Shown here in pieces: positions 40,840 to 49,470 of a stretch of DNA of 64,000 bases. The position numbers and the translations under genes are program-made. How positions within the stretch are numbered: position 1 is the stretch's first letter; every line of letters begins with the position of its first letter. The stretch is from contig DYKG01000006.1 of the NCBI GenBank assembly GCA_020722725.1, positions 45,772 to 109,771 of the forward strand, written 5' to 3'. Source of the stretch: Candidatus Methylomirabilis sp. Its GTDB lineage: Bacteria > Muiribacteriota > Ozemobacteria > Ozemobacterales > Ozemobacteraceae. The notes beneath the pieces were generated by a model. It did no database searches and had not been told where the DNA came from. It worked only from the letters and a program-made list of their open reading frames with translations.

Positions 40840-43053
40840 TTACTGTTGCGACTGAAGTCGTCTTCTCCATTCGATATCGTATTCGATGAACTCGTGGCAC
40901 CATGCAAGCAGATCGCGCCTTAATGAAAAATGCTGTTCAAGTATTTCTTTATCACTTTGTTTTAACATTCGCTGCAGTTGCCCCCGGCCTCTTGAAAAAA
41001 GCGTCTGTCCTCGCGACAGGATCAGCAACAGATTTTGACTACCGGTTCGGGTGAGCAGAGATGAAGAGAGTAACCGGTCGCCGAGAATCGCAACGGCAAG
41101 ATAGCGGTCTTTTACTGCCAGGTCAAGTGAGAACTCTGCCGGGTCGGGTTCCGGGTAAAGATGGGCCGAAATTCTTCCGAGCAGTTCACCGCCCGCAAGG
41201 GCGAGAAGAAAGATCTGGGCTTGCATCAGCCGGAATTCTTCATTCGCCAGAACCTGTCGGTCAAGGTCTGCCAGTTGATGAAAAAGATTCTGATTTTCGA
41301 TGCTCAGCATCTGCACATCCAGGTCATGGTCAAATGATTGATTGAAACCTTTAAGTGATCTTCTTCGACATGAAAGCAGGTAGCTGTCAATATTTCTGAT
41401 GGCTGAAACATCTTTGAAAATGTTTGCCGATTCCCTGTTTATACCTCGAATCTCTCTTGATTGACCTGCGACGTATCGTGAGGATTCCTGAAGGTTTTTC
41501 GTGCTGGGGGTTCTGACTTCTGATTCTTCCGTTGATTTATCTGATGAAATTACTATTCTTACCGGTTCTGCCTTCAGACTGTGGCTTAAAATCAGGCGCC
41601 GGTTCCAGAGCCCTGCCCAGAGAAGCAGCGCCCCATAAGCCAGAGCGACCATTAAACCTGGAACATTTCCGGTCTGGTAAAATCCGCCGGGCATTGAGCG
41701 TGCCCATTCCAGAAAGCTGAGAAGCCCATCGAGAGGGAGTGAAAGGCCTGGAGCAAGGAAGAGCCCGGTTGAGCCTGAAACTGCCGAAACCACGCCAATA
41801 ATGAAGCTGGCCGGCAGAATGATTGAGAAGACCCATATTATTGCCGGGTTTACCAGCATTGCAACCACCGAAAAACCACCGAAAAGGTAAGACGAAAAGG
41901 GAATTACCGCCAGATTGGCGGCAAATGTCACCGCAAGGTATCTTGATAGAAGTAATGGCAGACGAATCCGCTGCAGATAATCTTCAAACATCGGTCGTAG
42001 AAGCACAATACCTGCAACTGCGCTGAAACTAAGAATAAATGATGGCTCGGCAACCTGTGACGGGTCATAAAAAAGAATGAGCAGGGCGGCGATACTCAAG
42101 GGCCTGATTGAAGAAGGGGCCGATTCGAAATGCAGAACGAAAGCGACAGATATGTACATGATCAGAGCGCGGACAATGGAAGGTGAACCGGATGTTGCAA
42201 ACGCATAAACGATGAGAAAAGCAGAGATCAGAATGCTGCGCGAAACCGGCGGAACTCTGACAAGATGCAGGATAGCCGCTATAACCATGCTTAAAACCAT
42301 CAGGTGCTGGCCAGAAACTGCAAGCAGATGAGAAACGCCTGTTTCTCTGAAAAGAGTTCTGTCTTCAAGCTTGATCTGGCTCGTGTCGCCAAGCAGAAGA
42401 CCGCCGACAACCGTCGCATGTCTCGTAGGCAAAACAGAGTTCAATCCGTCGCGTAATTTTCTCTGAAGTTTTCCGCCAATTTCATGTAGCGGTGAACGAT
42501 TGCTGATATGCTCGATGCTGGTGGCGGCAAAGCTCGGGTAGCGCTGACCGGTGCTGAACTGCAATTTTCCCGTCAGGCGGTAAACCTGCTCGGGCTCAGG
42601 AATCAGGTCGGTGCTCTTTACCCGGCATGGAATTCTTCCCGGAATTGAAATTGTCTGCGAGGCGGTGTTAAAGGTGCAGTTGCGCAACCTGAGACTGACA
42701 CGGCCGCTGCGAAAAATCCTGTATTCTCCTGAAAAAACGCCGGTCATCGTTCCCTGACTCTGGTCAAACAGCCTCATTTCTCCAGAATCAACTGCTGGTG
42801 AAATGCGAAGATTGCCATAGTAAACTCCTGACATGAACCCGGCGAAAATCAGGAAAAAAAATGAAAATTTCTGGTTTACCCGGTAGAACCAGGAAATCAG
42901 AATGGCTCCGGCGGTCAGGAAAAAATACAGAATCGTAAGATCAGTGTCGCTGAGCTGGGAAAACTGCAGGCCAAGAATAAAAATTACCGAAAAAATCGGT
43001 AAGATCTCGAATCTGGCCAGTTTTATCGACGCTCTTTCCTCTTTTTTGCCCAT
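40840..43053 (-). CDS. comEC: ComEC/Rec2-type DNA channel lacking the metallo-beta-lactamase domain
   Basis: This protein of 737 residues has N-terminal transmembrane helices, then the soluble DUF4131-type OB-like domain, then the competence domain with VSHLLAVSGQHLM and about eight helices to residue about 480. In most ComEC proteins a C-terminal metallo-beta-lactamase domain (HxHxDH) degrades one strand. It is absent here. Instead there is a charged, helix-rich segment of about 250 residues with no recognised motif. The channel would still carry single-stranded DNA through the inner membrane during transformation. It follows a ComEA-like gene by 7 bp, and a DUF218 gene is coupled downstream. 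Confidence 0.88.
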   Translation of the reverse strand: MGKKEERASIKLARFEILPIFSVIFILGLQFSQLSDTDLTILYFFLTAGAILISWFYRVNQKFSFFFLIFAGFMSGVYYGNLRISPAVDSGEMRLFDQSQGTMTGVFSGEYRIFRSGRVSLRLRNCTFNTASQTISIPGRIPCRVKSTDLIPEPEQVYRLTGKLQFSTGQRYPSFAATSIEHISNRSPLHEIGGKLQRKLRDGLNSVLPTRHATVVGGLLLGDTSQIKLEDRTLFRETGVSHLLAVSGQHLMVLSMVIAAILHLVRVPPVSRSILISAFLIVYAFATSGSPSIVRALIMYISVAFVLHFESAPSSIRPLSIAALLILFYDPSQVAEPSFILSFSAVAGIVLLRPMFEDYLQRIRLPLLLSRYLAVTFAANLAVIPFSSYLFGGFSVVAMLVNPAIIWVFSIILPASFIIGVVSAVSGSTGLFLAPGLSLPLDGLLSFLEWARSMPGGFYQTGNVPGLMVALAYGALLLWAGLWNRRLILSHSLKAEPVRIVISSDKSTEESEVRTPSTKNLQESSRYVAGQSREIRGINRESANIFKDVSAIRNIDSYLLSCRRRSLKGFNQSFDHDLDVQMLSIENQNLFHQLADLDRQVLANEEFRLMQAQIFLLALAGGELLGRISAHLYPEPDPAEFSLDLAVKDRYLAVAILGDRLLSSSLLTRTGSQNLLLILSRGQTLFSRGRGQLQRMLKQSDKEILEQHFSLRRDLLAWCHEFIEYDIEWRRRLQSQQ

Positions 43054-43060
43054 TGGTTTT

Positions 43061-43474
43061 TCAGGGTGTTTCGTGGTTTAATCTGACCCCCGCTTCTCGT
43101 AGTTTTTCAATTTTTGTTTCTGAAATTCCCTTAACCCGGTCGTTCAGATCACGCCAGTCGGCAAATTGGCCATAGCTTCTTTCAAGAAGTATGTTGCGGG
43201 CAGTTGCGGTTCCGATTCCGGGGCAAACCAGCAATTGTTCAAAAGTTGCATTGTTGATGAACACATGATCTGGTTTAAAATTATGATTTTCAACCACCAC
43301 TGGCTGATCGGGGCGGTCGAGGCCTGGAATTGAAATCGATGCTTTTCCCGCCGGTACCGCATTTGAAAGCTGAACCAATCCCGGGGCAAGAATACTCCAG
43401 ATCAAACCGAAAACCAGAGGCAAAGCAGCCAGCACTCTGCCCTGGCGCATTTCCTGCTCTGTCAGTTCAAGCAT
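43061..43474 (-). CDS. ComEA-like helix-hairpin-helix protein
   Basis: This protein of 137 residues has a basic start, one N-terminal transmembrane helix (VLAALPLVFGLIWSILA) and a C-terminal double helix-hairpin-helix domain: VFINNATFEQLLVCPGIG and GQFADWRDLNDRVKGISETK. ComEA binds incoming double-stranded DNA in the periplasm and hands it to ComEC. The immediately downstream gene is comEC, as in classical com operons. Its start overlaps the end of the preceding gene by 13 bp. Confidence 0.88.
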   Translation of the reverse strand: MLELTEQEMRQGRVLAALPLVFGLIWSILAPGLVQLSNAVPAGKASISIPGLDRPDQPVVVENHNFKPDHVFINNATFEQLLVCPGIGTATARNILLERSYGQFADWRDLNDRVKGISETKIEKLREAGVRLNHETP

Positions 43475-44244
43475 AGCAGCCAGCCTTTCTCTGTTTCTTC
43501 AGCTTTGATTGGCTTTCCTCTGGCAGCCGATTTCACCCATTTGCAGGTTGAAAAACATGAAACAGGGTCGCTTGAAAAGCAGTTTCGATCGAATACCCCC
43601 CAATGCCAGCCTCCTTTTTCTGAGGCAAATCTTACCGGCAGACAGTCGGGGAAAAATTCAAGCAATTGTTTGATGTTATATGCTTCGTGAAGCCGGCTGA
43701 TCATTGATAATGCAAAAACCGGAGCGAATGGATAAATGCAGCAGGCGGCGAGATTCAACGCTTTTTCCGACATACCGTTTGATGGCCATGAAATTTTTGA
43801 AGCTCTGCGAATCAGGGCTAATGCTGCGTGCGGTTTTTTTCTGGTTAAAACATTGTCGCAGGCCTGAAGAAAAGCCTCAAACCAGATTGCCGGGGAAAAG
43901 TCCGACGACGATGGGCGCTTTTGAAAAAGTCCGGCAAGCCAGCGAAAAGCGCTGTCAAGGTGAGAAACTGCCACCGTCTCGTTCTGGGCAATGATTTTTG
44001 CCAGGCGACCGGCATCATAACCATATTCCGCCAGCAATTCATCTTCAATCTGTCCATTATTGACAAGCGGGTCGGGAATCATGGAAAAATTGCCTTCATT
44101 GCTTTGCTCAAACCTGTGCATAATATCCATCGACAGGTCTGAAAATCCTGGCGAAACAGGCCATCTGCCTGCAAGCTTCTGCATATGGTGAGGGTTGAAT
44201 CTCTCGCTCAATTTGTCAGAATTCCCCAGAGTTTTTTTCTTCAA
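43462..44244 (-). CDS. protein of unknown function between a membrane protein and comEA
   Basis: This soluble protein of up to 260 residues has no signal or membrane helix, and I do not recognise the family. It is helix-rich (LAALIRRAS-type segments) and contains several Cys in the C-terminal third (CC pair near the middle; CFSS, CFSTC). TTG 44244 overlaps the preceding gene by 29 bp; an internal ATG at 44184 is an alternative. Its place in the ligA-comEA-comEC operon may mean a role in DNA uptake or simply shared transcription. Confidence 0.65.
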   Translation of the reverse strand: MKKKTLGNSDKLSERFNPHHMQKLAGRWPVSPGFSDLSMDIMHRFEQSNEGNFSMIPDPLVNNGQIEDELLAEYGYDAGRLAKIIAQNETVAVSHLDSAFRWLAGLFQKRPSSSDFSPAIWFEAFLQACDNVLTRKKPHAALALIRRASKISWPSNGMSEKALNLAACCIYPFAPVFALSMISRLHEAYNIKQLLEFFPDCLPVRFASEKGGWHWGVFDRNCFSSDPVSCFSTCKWVKSAARGKPIKAEETEKGWLLCLN

Positions 44245-44524
44245 TATCGGAAGAATTTAAATAATCTTTGTTCTGTTTGAAAATTCGAAAAATCTTAAGG
44301 GTAAAAGTGAAGGTTTCGCGAGACTGCTGAAAAAAATTCAGGGCATTTTCATAATCATTCCGGCTGAGTTTTTCACAGGCACTTTTAAACAGTTCTTCCT
44401 GCTTTTGCTGGTTAAGGCTGCCGTTCAAAAAAACACTGGCAAGCAAAGCTGCCGAAAGCGGAAAAAGCCCGACCATGGTCTTAATACCACCAAGTCGGGC
44501 TGTTTTTAAGGATTTAATACTCAT
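44216..44524 (-). CDS. small membrane-anchored protein, TPR-like
   Basis: This protein of 102 residues has an N-terminal basic segment and one hydrophobic helix (MVGLFPLSAALLASVFL). A short helical pair follows (ELFKSACEKLSRNDYENALN, then FFQQS), which looks like one TPR unit. ATG 44524 lies inside the last codons of the DUF2225 gene (GATGAGTATTAA), so translation is coupled by overlap. The periplasmic side would hold the TPR-like helix pair. Function unknown. Confidence 0.65.
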   Translation of the reverse strand: MSIKSLKTARLGGIKTMVGLFPLSAALLASVFLNGSLNQQKQEELFKSACEKLSRNDYENALNFFQQSRETFTFTLKIFRIFKQNKDYLNSSDIEEKNSGEF

Positions 44525-45491
44525 CTTCTTCCTCAGGGTCATCCTGAGGTATGGGAAGATTTTTCTGAGCGGTTTCATCCTGACGCATTTCGCGGGCCTG
44601 ATTCACGAACCAGAGAATGATGCCCTGCGCGTTCTGGCTGCCGTAAATGATCTGTTCGAGGTATTTGTTGCTTTCTTCCATCTTGCCAAGAAGCCGATAA
44701 ACACCAGCTAGGATATACATGATTTCAAAAACCCTTGACTGGGGAATGTTTTCTTTGGGCACCCGGGTTCCATCAGGCAGGAAGGCGTCTTCAACGCTGG
44801 TAGCCATATTGGTGATCGTTAGAAAAGTTGCCGCTTCGGTCAGATAAGCTTTTTCATAAGCTGCGAACCTTTCCTTATCTTCGGGGGTGGTCGCCATCTG
44901 AAGAGCATCACGAGCTGTCCATGCCGCATTCAGATAGGTGTAGCCAAGAATTCGGTGATTGGCTTTTCTGGCTTTGTAGCATATAGCAGCCAGTTCCCAT
45001 TGGCGAATGACGGTATCGAGGTCGCATTGTTTCTGCAGCTCATTTAATGGTTGGTTTTTTGCAAGCAGATTGGCTGCCACTTTACTCAACAACGGAGAAA
45101 TTTTGCGCAGAATGGCTATGTTGGCTGGAGTTAGCTCCCTGAGCTTTTCCGATTCAACGTCTTTCCAGATCTGCTGGCCGCTTGACGCTGCTCTGACACG
45201 ATTGTTGGCATCCCATTGGGAGCGATGGATGTCGAGCAGGGCTTTTCGTCGTGTTTCTTCAGCATTCATCAACGGGCAGAAGTATTTATCTTCCCCGGCA
45301 TAGAGACAATGAGGGCAGACACAGATGTTGAAAAACCTTGGATTAATCGAGCCGAGATAGGTGGGACGATAGTCGATGTCGCGTTTATCAAGGCTGAATT
45401 GTTTCTTTTTCAGCAGATAGCGGATAAAAGTCTTCTCGCATATCGGGCAGACTGTTTCTTTGGGTATGAATAGCTTGTCATTCAAAGACAT
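44514..45491 (-). CDS. DUF2225 protein
   Basis: This protein of 325 residues matches DUF2225. The N-terminus has KETVCPICEKTF, and later CVCPHCLYAG supplies a second Cys pair; together they likely form a zinc ribbon. The rest is a TPR-like helical domain with conserved ANHRILGYTYLNAAW and an acidic tail (EEEDEY). DUF2225 proteins are cytoplasmic and of unknown function and are common in Firmicutes and related phyla. Coupled to the downstream small membrane protein. Confidence 0.88.
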   Translation of the reverse strand: MSLNDKLFIPKETVCPICEKTFIRYLLKKKQFSLDKRDIDYRPTYLGSINPRFFNICVCPHCLYAGEDKYFCPLMNAEETRRKALLDIHRSQWDANNRVRAASSGQQIWKDVESEKLRELTPANIAILRKISPLLSKVAANLLAKNQPLNELQKQCDLDTVIRQWELAAICYKARKANHRILGYTYLNAAWTARDALQMATTPEDKERFAAYEKAYLTEAATFLTITNMATSVEDAFLPDGTRVPKENIPQSRVFEIMYILAGVYRLLGKMEESNKYLEQIIYGSQNAQGIILWFVNQAREMRQDETAQKNLPIPQDDPEEEDEY

Positions 45492-45553
45492 AATTTCACC
45501 GATTTCTTATGGCTTGGTTTGAAAATAAACTTGCAGATTAACATACAGTAAAA

Positions 45554-46330
45554 CTAAATAATTCGCAACAGTTTATGAACCTGAGGTACCCATCTGACCT
45601 CACGGAAAAAAGGTCTGAAAAGATTGATCCATTCAAGAATTGTATTGGTATCCCAGTCGTTGAAGTGCGATGGGGCATAGGCAAATGGTTGAACCACAAG
45701 ATTGAAACGTGAAAAATTAAGGCCGCGAATCTGTTCTAAGATTGCCTCTGAGTCATCGTTTGCATCGACGAGAATTCGGAAGTAGGTCGAGCGCGGGTCT
45801 GCCTTGGCGATAATTTTCTCGTGCTTTCTCCGCAGTTTGCCATTGAAGCCCCAGCTGCGTGAAATTTTCAGATCGACGCACCAGTAGCTGAACAGGTCAT
45901 ACAGTCTGATAAATTCGTCGGGCAGTAGTCCCGAAGTCTCTATGAATACCGGAATTCCCCTTTTGATAAAGTGTGGCAGCAGTTCAGCAAGAAAATCAGG
46001 CTGCTCTAAAGGCTCCCCGCCCAGGATAGAAACGCAGAAAAAGTCTTCGAACCGGTAAAGGCTGTCGATTTTCTGCATCAACTTGCCGGGTGTGACCGGA
46101 TTTGCCATGCGGTGACTTCTGAGGCCTGGCCATGGTCTTATGTAAAACGATTCAGGATTCTGCTGGTATTCGGGAAGCTCGCAGCGCCTGCATTTGAGAG
46201 AACAACCCGCCAGCCTTACAAACAGCTGCATGGTGCCGATAAACAAGCCTTCGCCCTGAATTGAGGCAAAAACTTCGCTGATATTACCAGTTATTTTTTG
46301 CTTCTTCAATGTTGGTACCAACCATCTCAA
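45554..46330 (-). CDS. queE: 7-carboxy-7-deazaguanine synthase-like radical SAM protein (QueE)
   Basis: This protein of 258 residues has EVFASIQGEGLFIGT, the QueE substrate motif, followed by the radical SAM cluster Cys43-x3-Cys47-x2-Cys50. ILGGEPLEQPDF is the GGEP SAM-binding motif, and FIETSG with a later VVQPFAYAP completes the family pattern. QueE contracts 6-carboxytetrahydropterin to CDG in queuosine/deazaguanine biosynthesis. No other que gene is in the window. Its 5' end overlaps ligA by 47 bp if ATG 46330 is used; TTG 46306 would shorten the overlap. Confidence 0.88.
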   Translation of the reverse strand: MRWLVPTLKKQKITGNISEVFASIQGEGLFIGTMQLFVRLAGCSLKCRRCELPEYQQNPESFYIRPWPGLRSHRMANPVTPGKLMQKIDSLYRFEDFFCVSILGGEPLEQPDFLAELLPHFIKRGIPVFIETSGLLPDEFIRLYDLFSYWCVDLKISRSWGFNGKLRRKHEKIIAKADPRSTYFRILVDANDDSEAILEQIRGLNFSRFNLVVQPFAYAPSHFNDWDTNTILEWINLFRPFFREVRWVPQVHKLLRII

Positions 46331-48326
46331 ATAGCTGCCATTCAGTTATAATGGGAATTTTCAATTCAAGGGCCCGGCTTTTTTTGCTGGAATCAAAATC
46401 TTCAGTCTCTTTTGACCCGATGAGAAGATAGCTGGTTTTGTTTGAGACCGATGATTTTACGTTGCCTCCATAACCCTTGATCAGTTTTTCGATGGTCTTG
46501 CGAGGCAGTTCTGCTTCGCCGGTAACCACAAAAGTCTGGCCATTCAGCCGGTTTTCAATGGTTTGCCCGCTGCCGCTTTCTTCGGGGCCCTGCCACCATT
46601 TCTGTAATGCTTCGATAAGGGTCTTACCCTCATCTGACCGTAGGTAGTCGATGATATTGCCGGCAACCCGGTCGCTGATTCCATCGATTTTCATCAGAGA
46701 ATCACGATCAGTGGTGCAGAAGGCGGTAAAAGACCGGGCAAAAAAATCGGCAATCTTGTCAGCTATGACAATCCCAACATTGGCAATGCCAAGACCGGCA
46801 ATAACCTGACCAAGCCTGGCCTTGGCAGCCCGGCTTATATTGCCGACAATCTTCTCGGCCGACTTTTCCCCCATGCGCTCAAGCTTGAGAAGAGTGGCAA
46901 AATCAAGGCTTAGAAGGTCTTCAACCCGGTTGATGAAATTTTTTTCGAGTAATTGCTCAATCAACTGAGGTCCGATATTCTCGATTTCCATCTGGGTAAT
47001 GAAGTGCTGAAGCTTTCTTGCTACCACGCCGCGACAACCCGGGTTGTTGCAGCTGACCTGAGTAGTGCCGCCTTCCTGATCGGCAGTGCCGATAGTGACC
47101 GGCCCCCCGCATTCGGGGCAGGCAAGGGGAGGCTCAATCAATTTTTCGCTGCCATCACGGCTTTCAGTAATTGAGGCCACAATATAAGGAATGATGTAGC
47201 CGGCTTTCTCGACGATTACCCGGTCGCCGACCCTGATGTCTTTTTCTCTGATCTGGTCGATATTATGAAGAGATGCCCTCGAAACAGTTGTGCCGCCCAG
47301 CTCAACCGGTTCAAGAACGGCAACCGGAGTCAGCTGTGAGCGTCCAACCTGCCAGATTACCTGCCGAAGCACTGAAATGGCGCGCTCCTGTGGATATTTG
47401 TAGGCAACAACCCAGCGAGGTGATTTGCTGGTAACCCCCAGATCCTGTTGCAGGGCTAGATCGTCAATTTTCAACACCACGCCGTCAATATCAAAATCGT
47501 AGCTGCGCCTTTTCTGATCAATTTCTTCGATGAACTGACTGATTTCTTCCAATGACTGGCAACATCGCCAGGCATAATTGGTTTTGAAACCCTGTTCTGC
47601 CAGAAATTCAAGGGTCTGGCTGTGAGTTTTGAAACCGAGCTCGTATGCCTGAGCAATTCCATAAACCATGGTCTGCAGGCCCCTTGAAGCTGCTACGGCC
47701 GGGTCGAGCGACTTAATAGTTCCGGCAGTCAGGTTGCGGCAGTTCTTGAACGGCTCTTCGCCATCGGCAATCCTGTCCTGGTTGAGCTTTTCCAGCATTG
47801 ATCGGGGCGTGTAGATTTCACCGCGAATATCCATATCTAGCTGAGAGGAAATGCTTAAAGGAAGGCTTCTTACGGTTTTAACATTTTCGCTGACCAGATC
47901 GCCTTCGATGCCGTTTCCACGAGTTGCCGCGGCTTTTAAATGGCCATTCTGGTAATGAAAAGACCCGGAAACACCATCAATTTTCAATTCGGCTACCACT
48001 GGAAAAACACACCGACCAGCCAGTTTTTCGAGGCGCACAAGCCAGTCGCTGATGTCGTTGAGCGAATAGGAATTTTCTATGCTCATCATTGGAACCCTGT
48101 GTTTAACCGTGTTGAAAGAGGTTACCGCTTCACCAACCCTTTGTGTGGGAGAGTCAGGGGTAATCAGTTCCGGATATTGTTTTTCCATTTCGATCAATTG
48201 GTGCATCAGCGCGTCGAATTCGCGGTCAGATATTTCGGGGGCGGCTTTGACAAAATACAGATGCTCGTGTCGTCTGATTTCGTCTCTCAGGCTTTCTATT
48301 TCTTTGTTTATCTCAAGATTAACCAT
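46284..48326 (-). CDS. ligA: NAD-dependent DNA ligase LigA
   Basis: This protein of 680 residues has the normal LigA length and order: Ia domain with DREFDALMHQL, adenylation domain with catalytic Lys115 in ELKIDGVS, ATRGNGIEG, DGVVLKID, OB domain with TPVAVLEPV and LHNID, zinc finger with CPECG...CNNPGC, HhH domains and a C-terminal BRCT domain (GQTFVVTGEAELPRK). It seals nicks in replication using NAD. A short tandem repeat lies at its start, and GGTGA is the likely ribosome binding site. Confidence 0.97.
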   Translation of the reverse strand: MVNLEINKEIESLRDEIRRHEHLYFVKAAPEISDREFDALMHQLIEMEKQYPELITPDSPTQRVGEAVTSFNTVKHRVPMMSIENSYSLNDISDWLVRLEKLAGRCVFPVVAELKIDGVSGSFHYQNGHLKAAATRGNGIEGDLVSENVKTVRSLPLSISSQLDMDIRGEIYTPRSMLEKLNQDRIADGEEPFKNCRNLTAGTIKSLDPAVAASRGLQTMVYGIAQAYELGFKTHSQTLEFLAEQGFKTNYAWRCCQSLEEISQFIEEIDQKRRSYDFDIDGVVLKIDDLALQQDLGVTSKSPRWVVAYKYPQERAISVLRQVIWQVGRSQLTPVAVLEPVELGGTTVSRASLHNIDQIREKDIRVGDRVIVEKAGYIIPYIVASITESRDGSEKLIEPPLACPECGGPVTIGTADQEGGTTQVSCNNPGCRGVVARKLQHFITQMEIENIGPQLIEQLLEKNFINRVEDLLSLDFATLLKLERMGEKSAEKIVGNISRAAKARLGQVIAGLGIANVGIVIADKIADFFARSFTAFCTTDRDSLMKIDGISDRVAGNIIDYLRSDEGKTLIEALQKWWQGPEESGSGQTIENRLNGQTFVVTGEAELPRKTIEKLIKGYGGNVKSSVSNKTSYLLIGSKETEDFDSSKKSRALELKIPIITEWQLFEMVGTNIEEAKNNW

Positions 48327-48344
48327 TATTTCACCATTATTTCA
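48323..48344 (-). repeat. 11-bp tandem duplication at the propeller/ligA junction
   Basis: The 11-bp unit CCATTATTTCA (plus strand) occurs twice in tandem, at 48323-48333 and 48334-48344. On the minus strand the unit ATGGTGAAATA contains the end of the propeller gene, then a second copy that provides a GGTGA ribosome binding site for ligA. It looks like a recent local duplication that created spacing between the two genes. Confidence 0.7.
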
Positions 48345-49470
48345 CCATTGCCGTGTTGACAAACTGAACGCCGCGGTCGGTGCCCAGCCAGAGAATATCG
48401 CCACTTGCCGCCAGAGCAAGAATTTTTGGCGATGAGCCGCCATCTGCTGGAATGATTGTTTGAATTTTATCTTCGCTGATTCTTGCCAGGCCTTTGCCGG
48501 TGCCAAGCCATACTGCGCCACGATGGGCTAAAATTGCATTAATGCGGTTGTCTGGCAGGCCATGAACGGTGGTGTAATTAACAAAATTTGAAACGGATTC
48601 TGAAAACAATTTTTCAAGCGGAGTGGTCAGATACAGCACTCCTCTTGAAGTGGCTATCCATATATGGCGACCATCGAAAGTCATGTCGTTTATCGGTCTG
48701 ATAATCCCTGAGCGGCCACTGTCGATGTTTTTCCAGAATTCCGGGTTTGCTGCTTTGAAGCCGGTGTTCCAGAAACTGATGCCATTATCATGGGCTGCCA
48801 CAAACCATGCCGAAAATCTCATGATGTTCTGGCACCAGTTGTTTCGCAGCCCGCCATTGCTAACCTGTTGGTCAATAAGGGTAAATCTATCCTCTTTTTC
48901 CATGAAAGCAACGCCGGCATGGGTGCCCACCCAGAGAGATATTCCGTCCCAGTTCAAGTCCAGGATGAAATCGCCGCCTGGTTGACTGATTGCTGTGTGC
49001 TTTTCAACTCGACCTGATCTGGTCATGGAAAAGAGGCCAAACAGAGTTCCAACCCATAGCTTTTGCCCGTCATACGCCAGGCATTCGGCCTGAGGGGCAG
49101 GAAAAGTGCCTTTGCTTTCGCTGAATTCTTTCATTTCGCCGTTGTTTAAAGCGTTCAGCCCATTCTCGGTGGCTATCCAGAGGGTTCCTCGGCTGTCAAC
49201 GACCATATCATTGACCCGCGAACAGGCGATCATCGGGCTGAAAGGGATTGCAATGCTTCCTTTATCGGTTTGTCCATCATTGCTGATTTTTCGACTGGCC
49301 ACCGAAGTATCGGAGCGGGCTTCAGTAGAGTCGGTTATCGGGGGTCTTGTGGGAGACGAAGACGCGGTGGGGGCGGTTGTACTTTCGCTGAACAGGAACA
49401 AAGCTGCAGTAACAACCAAAATGGTCAGCCAGAAGATCGCATGTGAGTAATTTCTGGTGTTGCTGGTCAA
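48337..49470 (-). CDS. membrane-anchored beta-propeller protein (two-component-regulator propeller repeats)
   Basis: This protein of 377 residues has one N-terminal transmembrane helix (IFWLTILVVTAALFLF), a Ser/Thr/Pro-rich linker and then about seven propeller repeats recognised by LWIATENGLNAL, LWVGTLFGLFS, LWVGTHAGVAF, IWIATSRGVLYL and VWLGTGKGLARI. These are the repeats found in hybrid two-component sensors, but there is no kinase domain here. It may be a periplasmic sensor or scaffold for another protein. Its start overlaps the upstream binding-protein stop by 4 bp, so the two are coupled and may act together. Confidence 0.85.
   Translation of the reverse strand: MTSNTRNYSHAIFWLTILVVTAALFLFSESTTAPTASSSPTRPPITDSTEARSDTSVASRKISNDGQTDKGSIAIPFSPMIACSRVNDMVVDSRGTLWIATENGLNALNNGEMKEFSESKGTFPAPQAECLAYDGQKLWVGTLFGLFSMTRSGRVEKHTAISQPGGDFILDLNWDGISLWVGTHAGVAFMEKEDRFTLIDQQVSNGGLRNNWCQNIMRFSAWFVAAHDNGISFWNTGFKAANPEFWKNIDSGRSGIIRPINDMTFDGRHIWIATSRGVLYLTTPLEKLFSESVSNFVNYTTVHGLPDNRINAILAHRGAVWLGTGKGLARISEDKIQTIIPADGGSSPKILALAASGDILWLGTDRGVQFVNTAMVK

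Noticed and set aside
40053..49470. Idea that the minus-strand run is a complete competence operon
   Set aside because: Only comEA and comEC are competence genes. The rest (ligA, queE, DUF2225) are housekeeping or unknown, so shared transcription is enough to explain the order.
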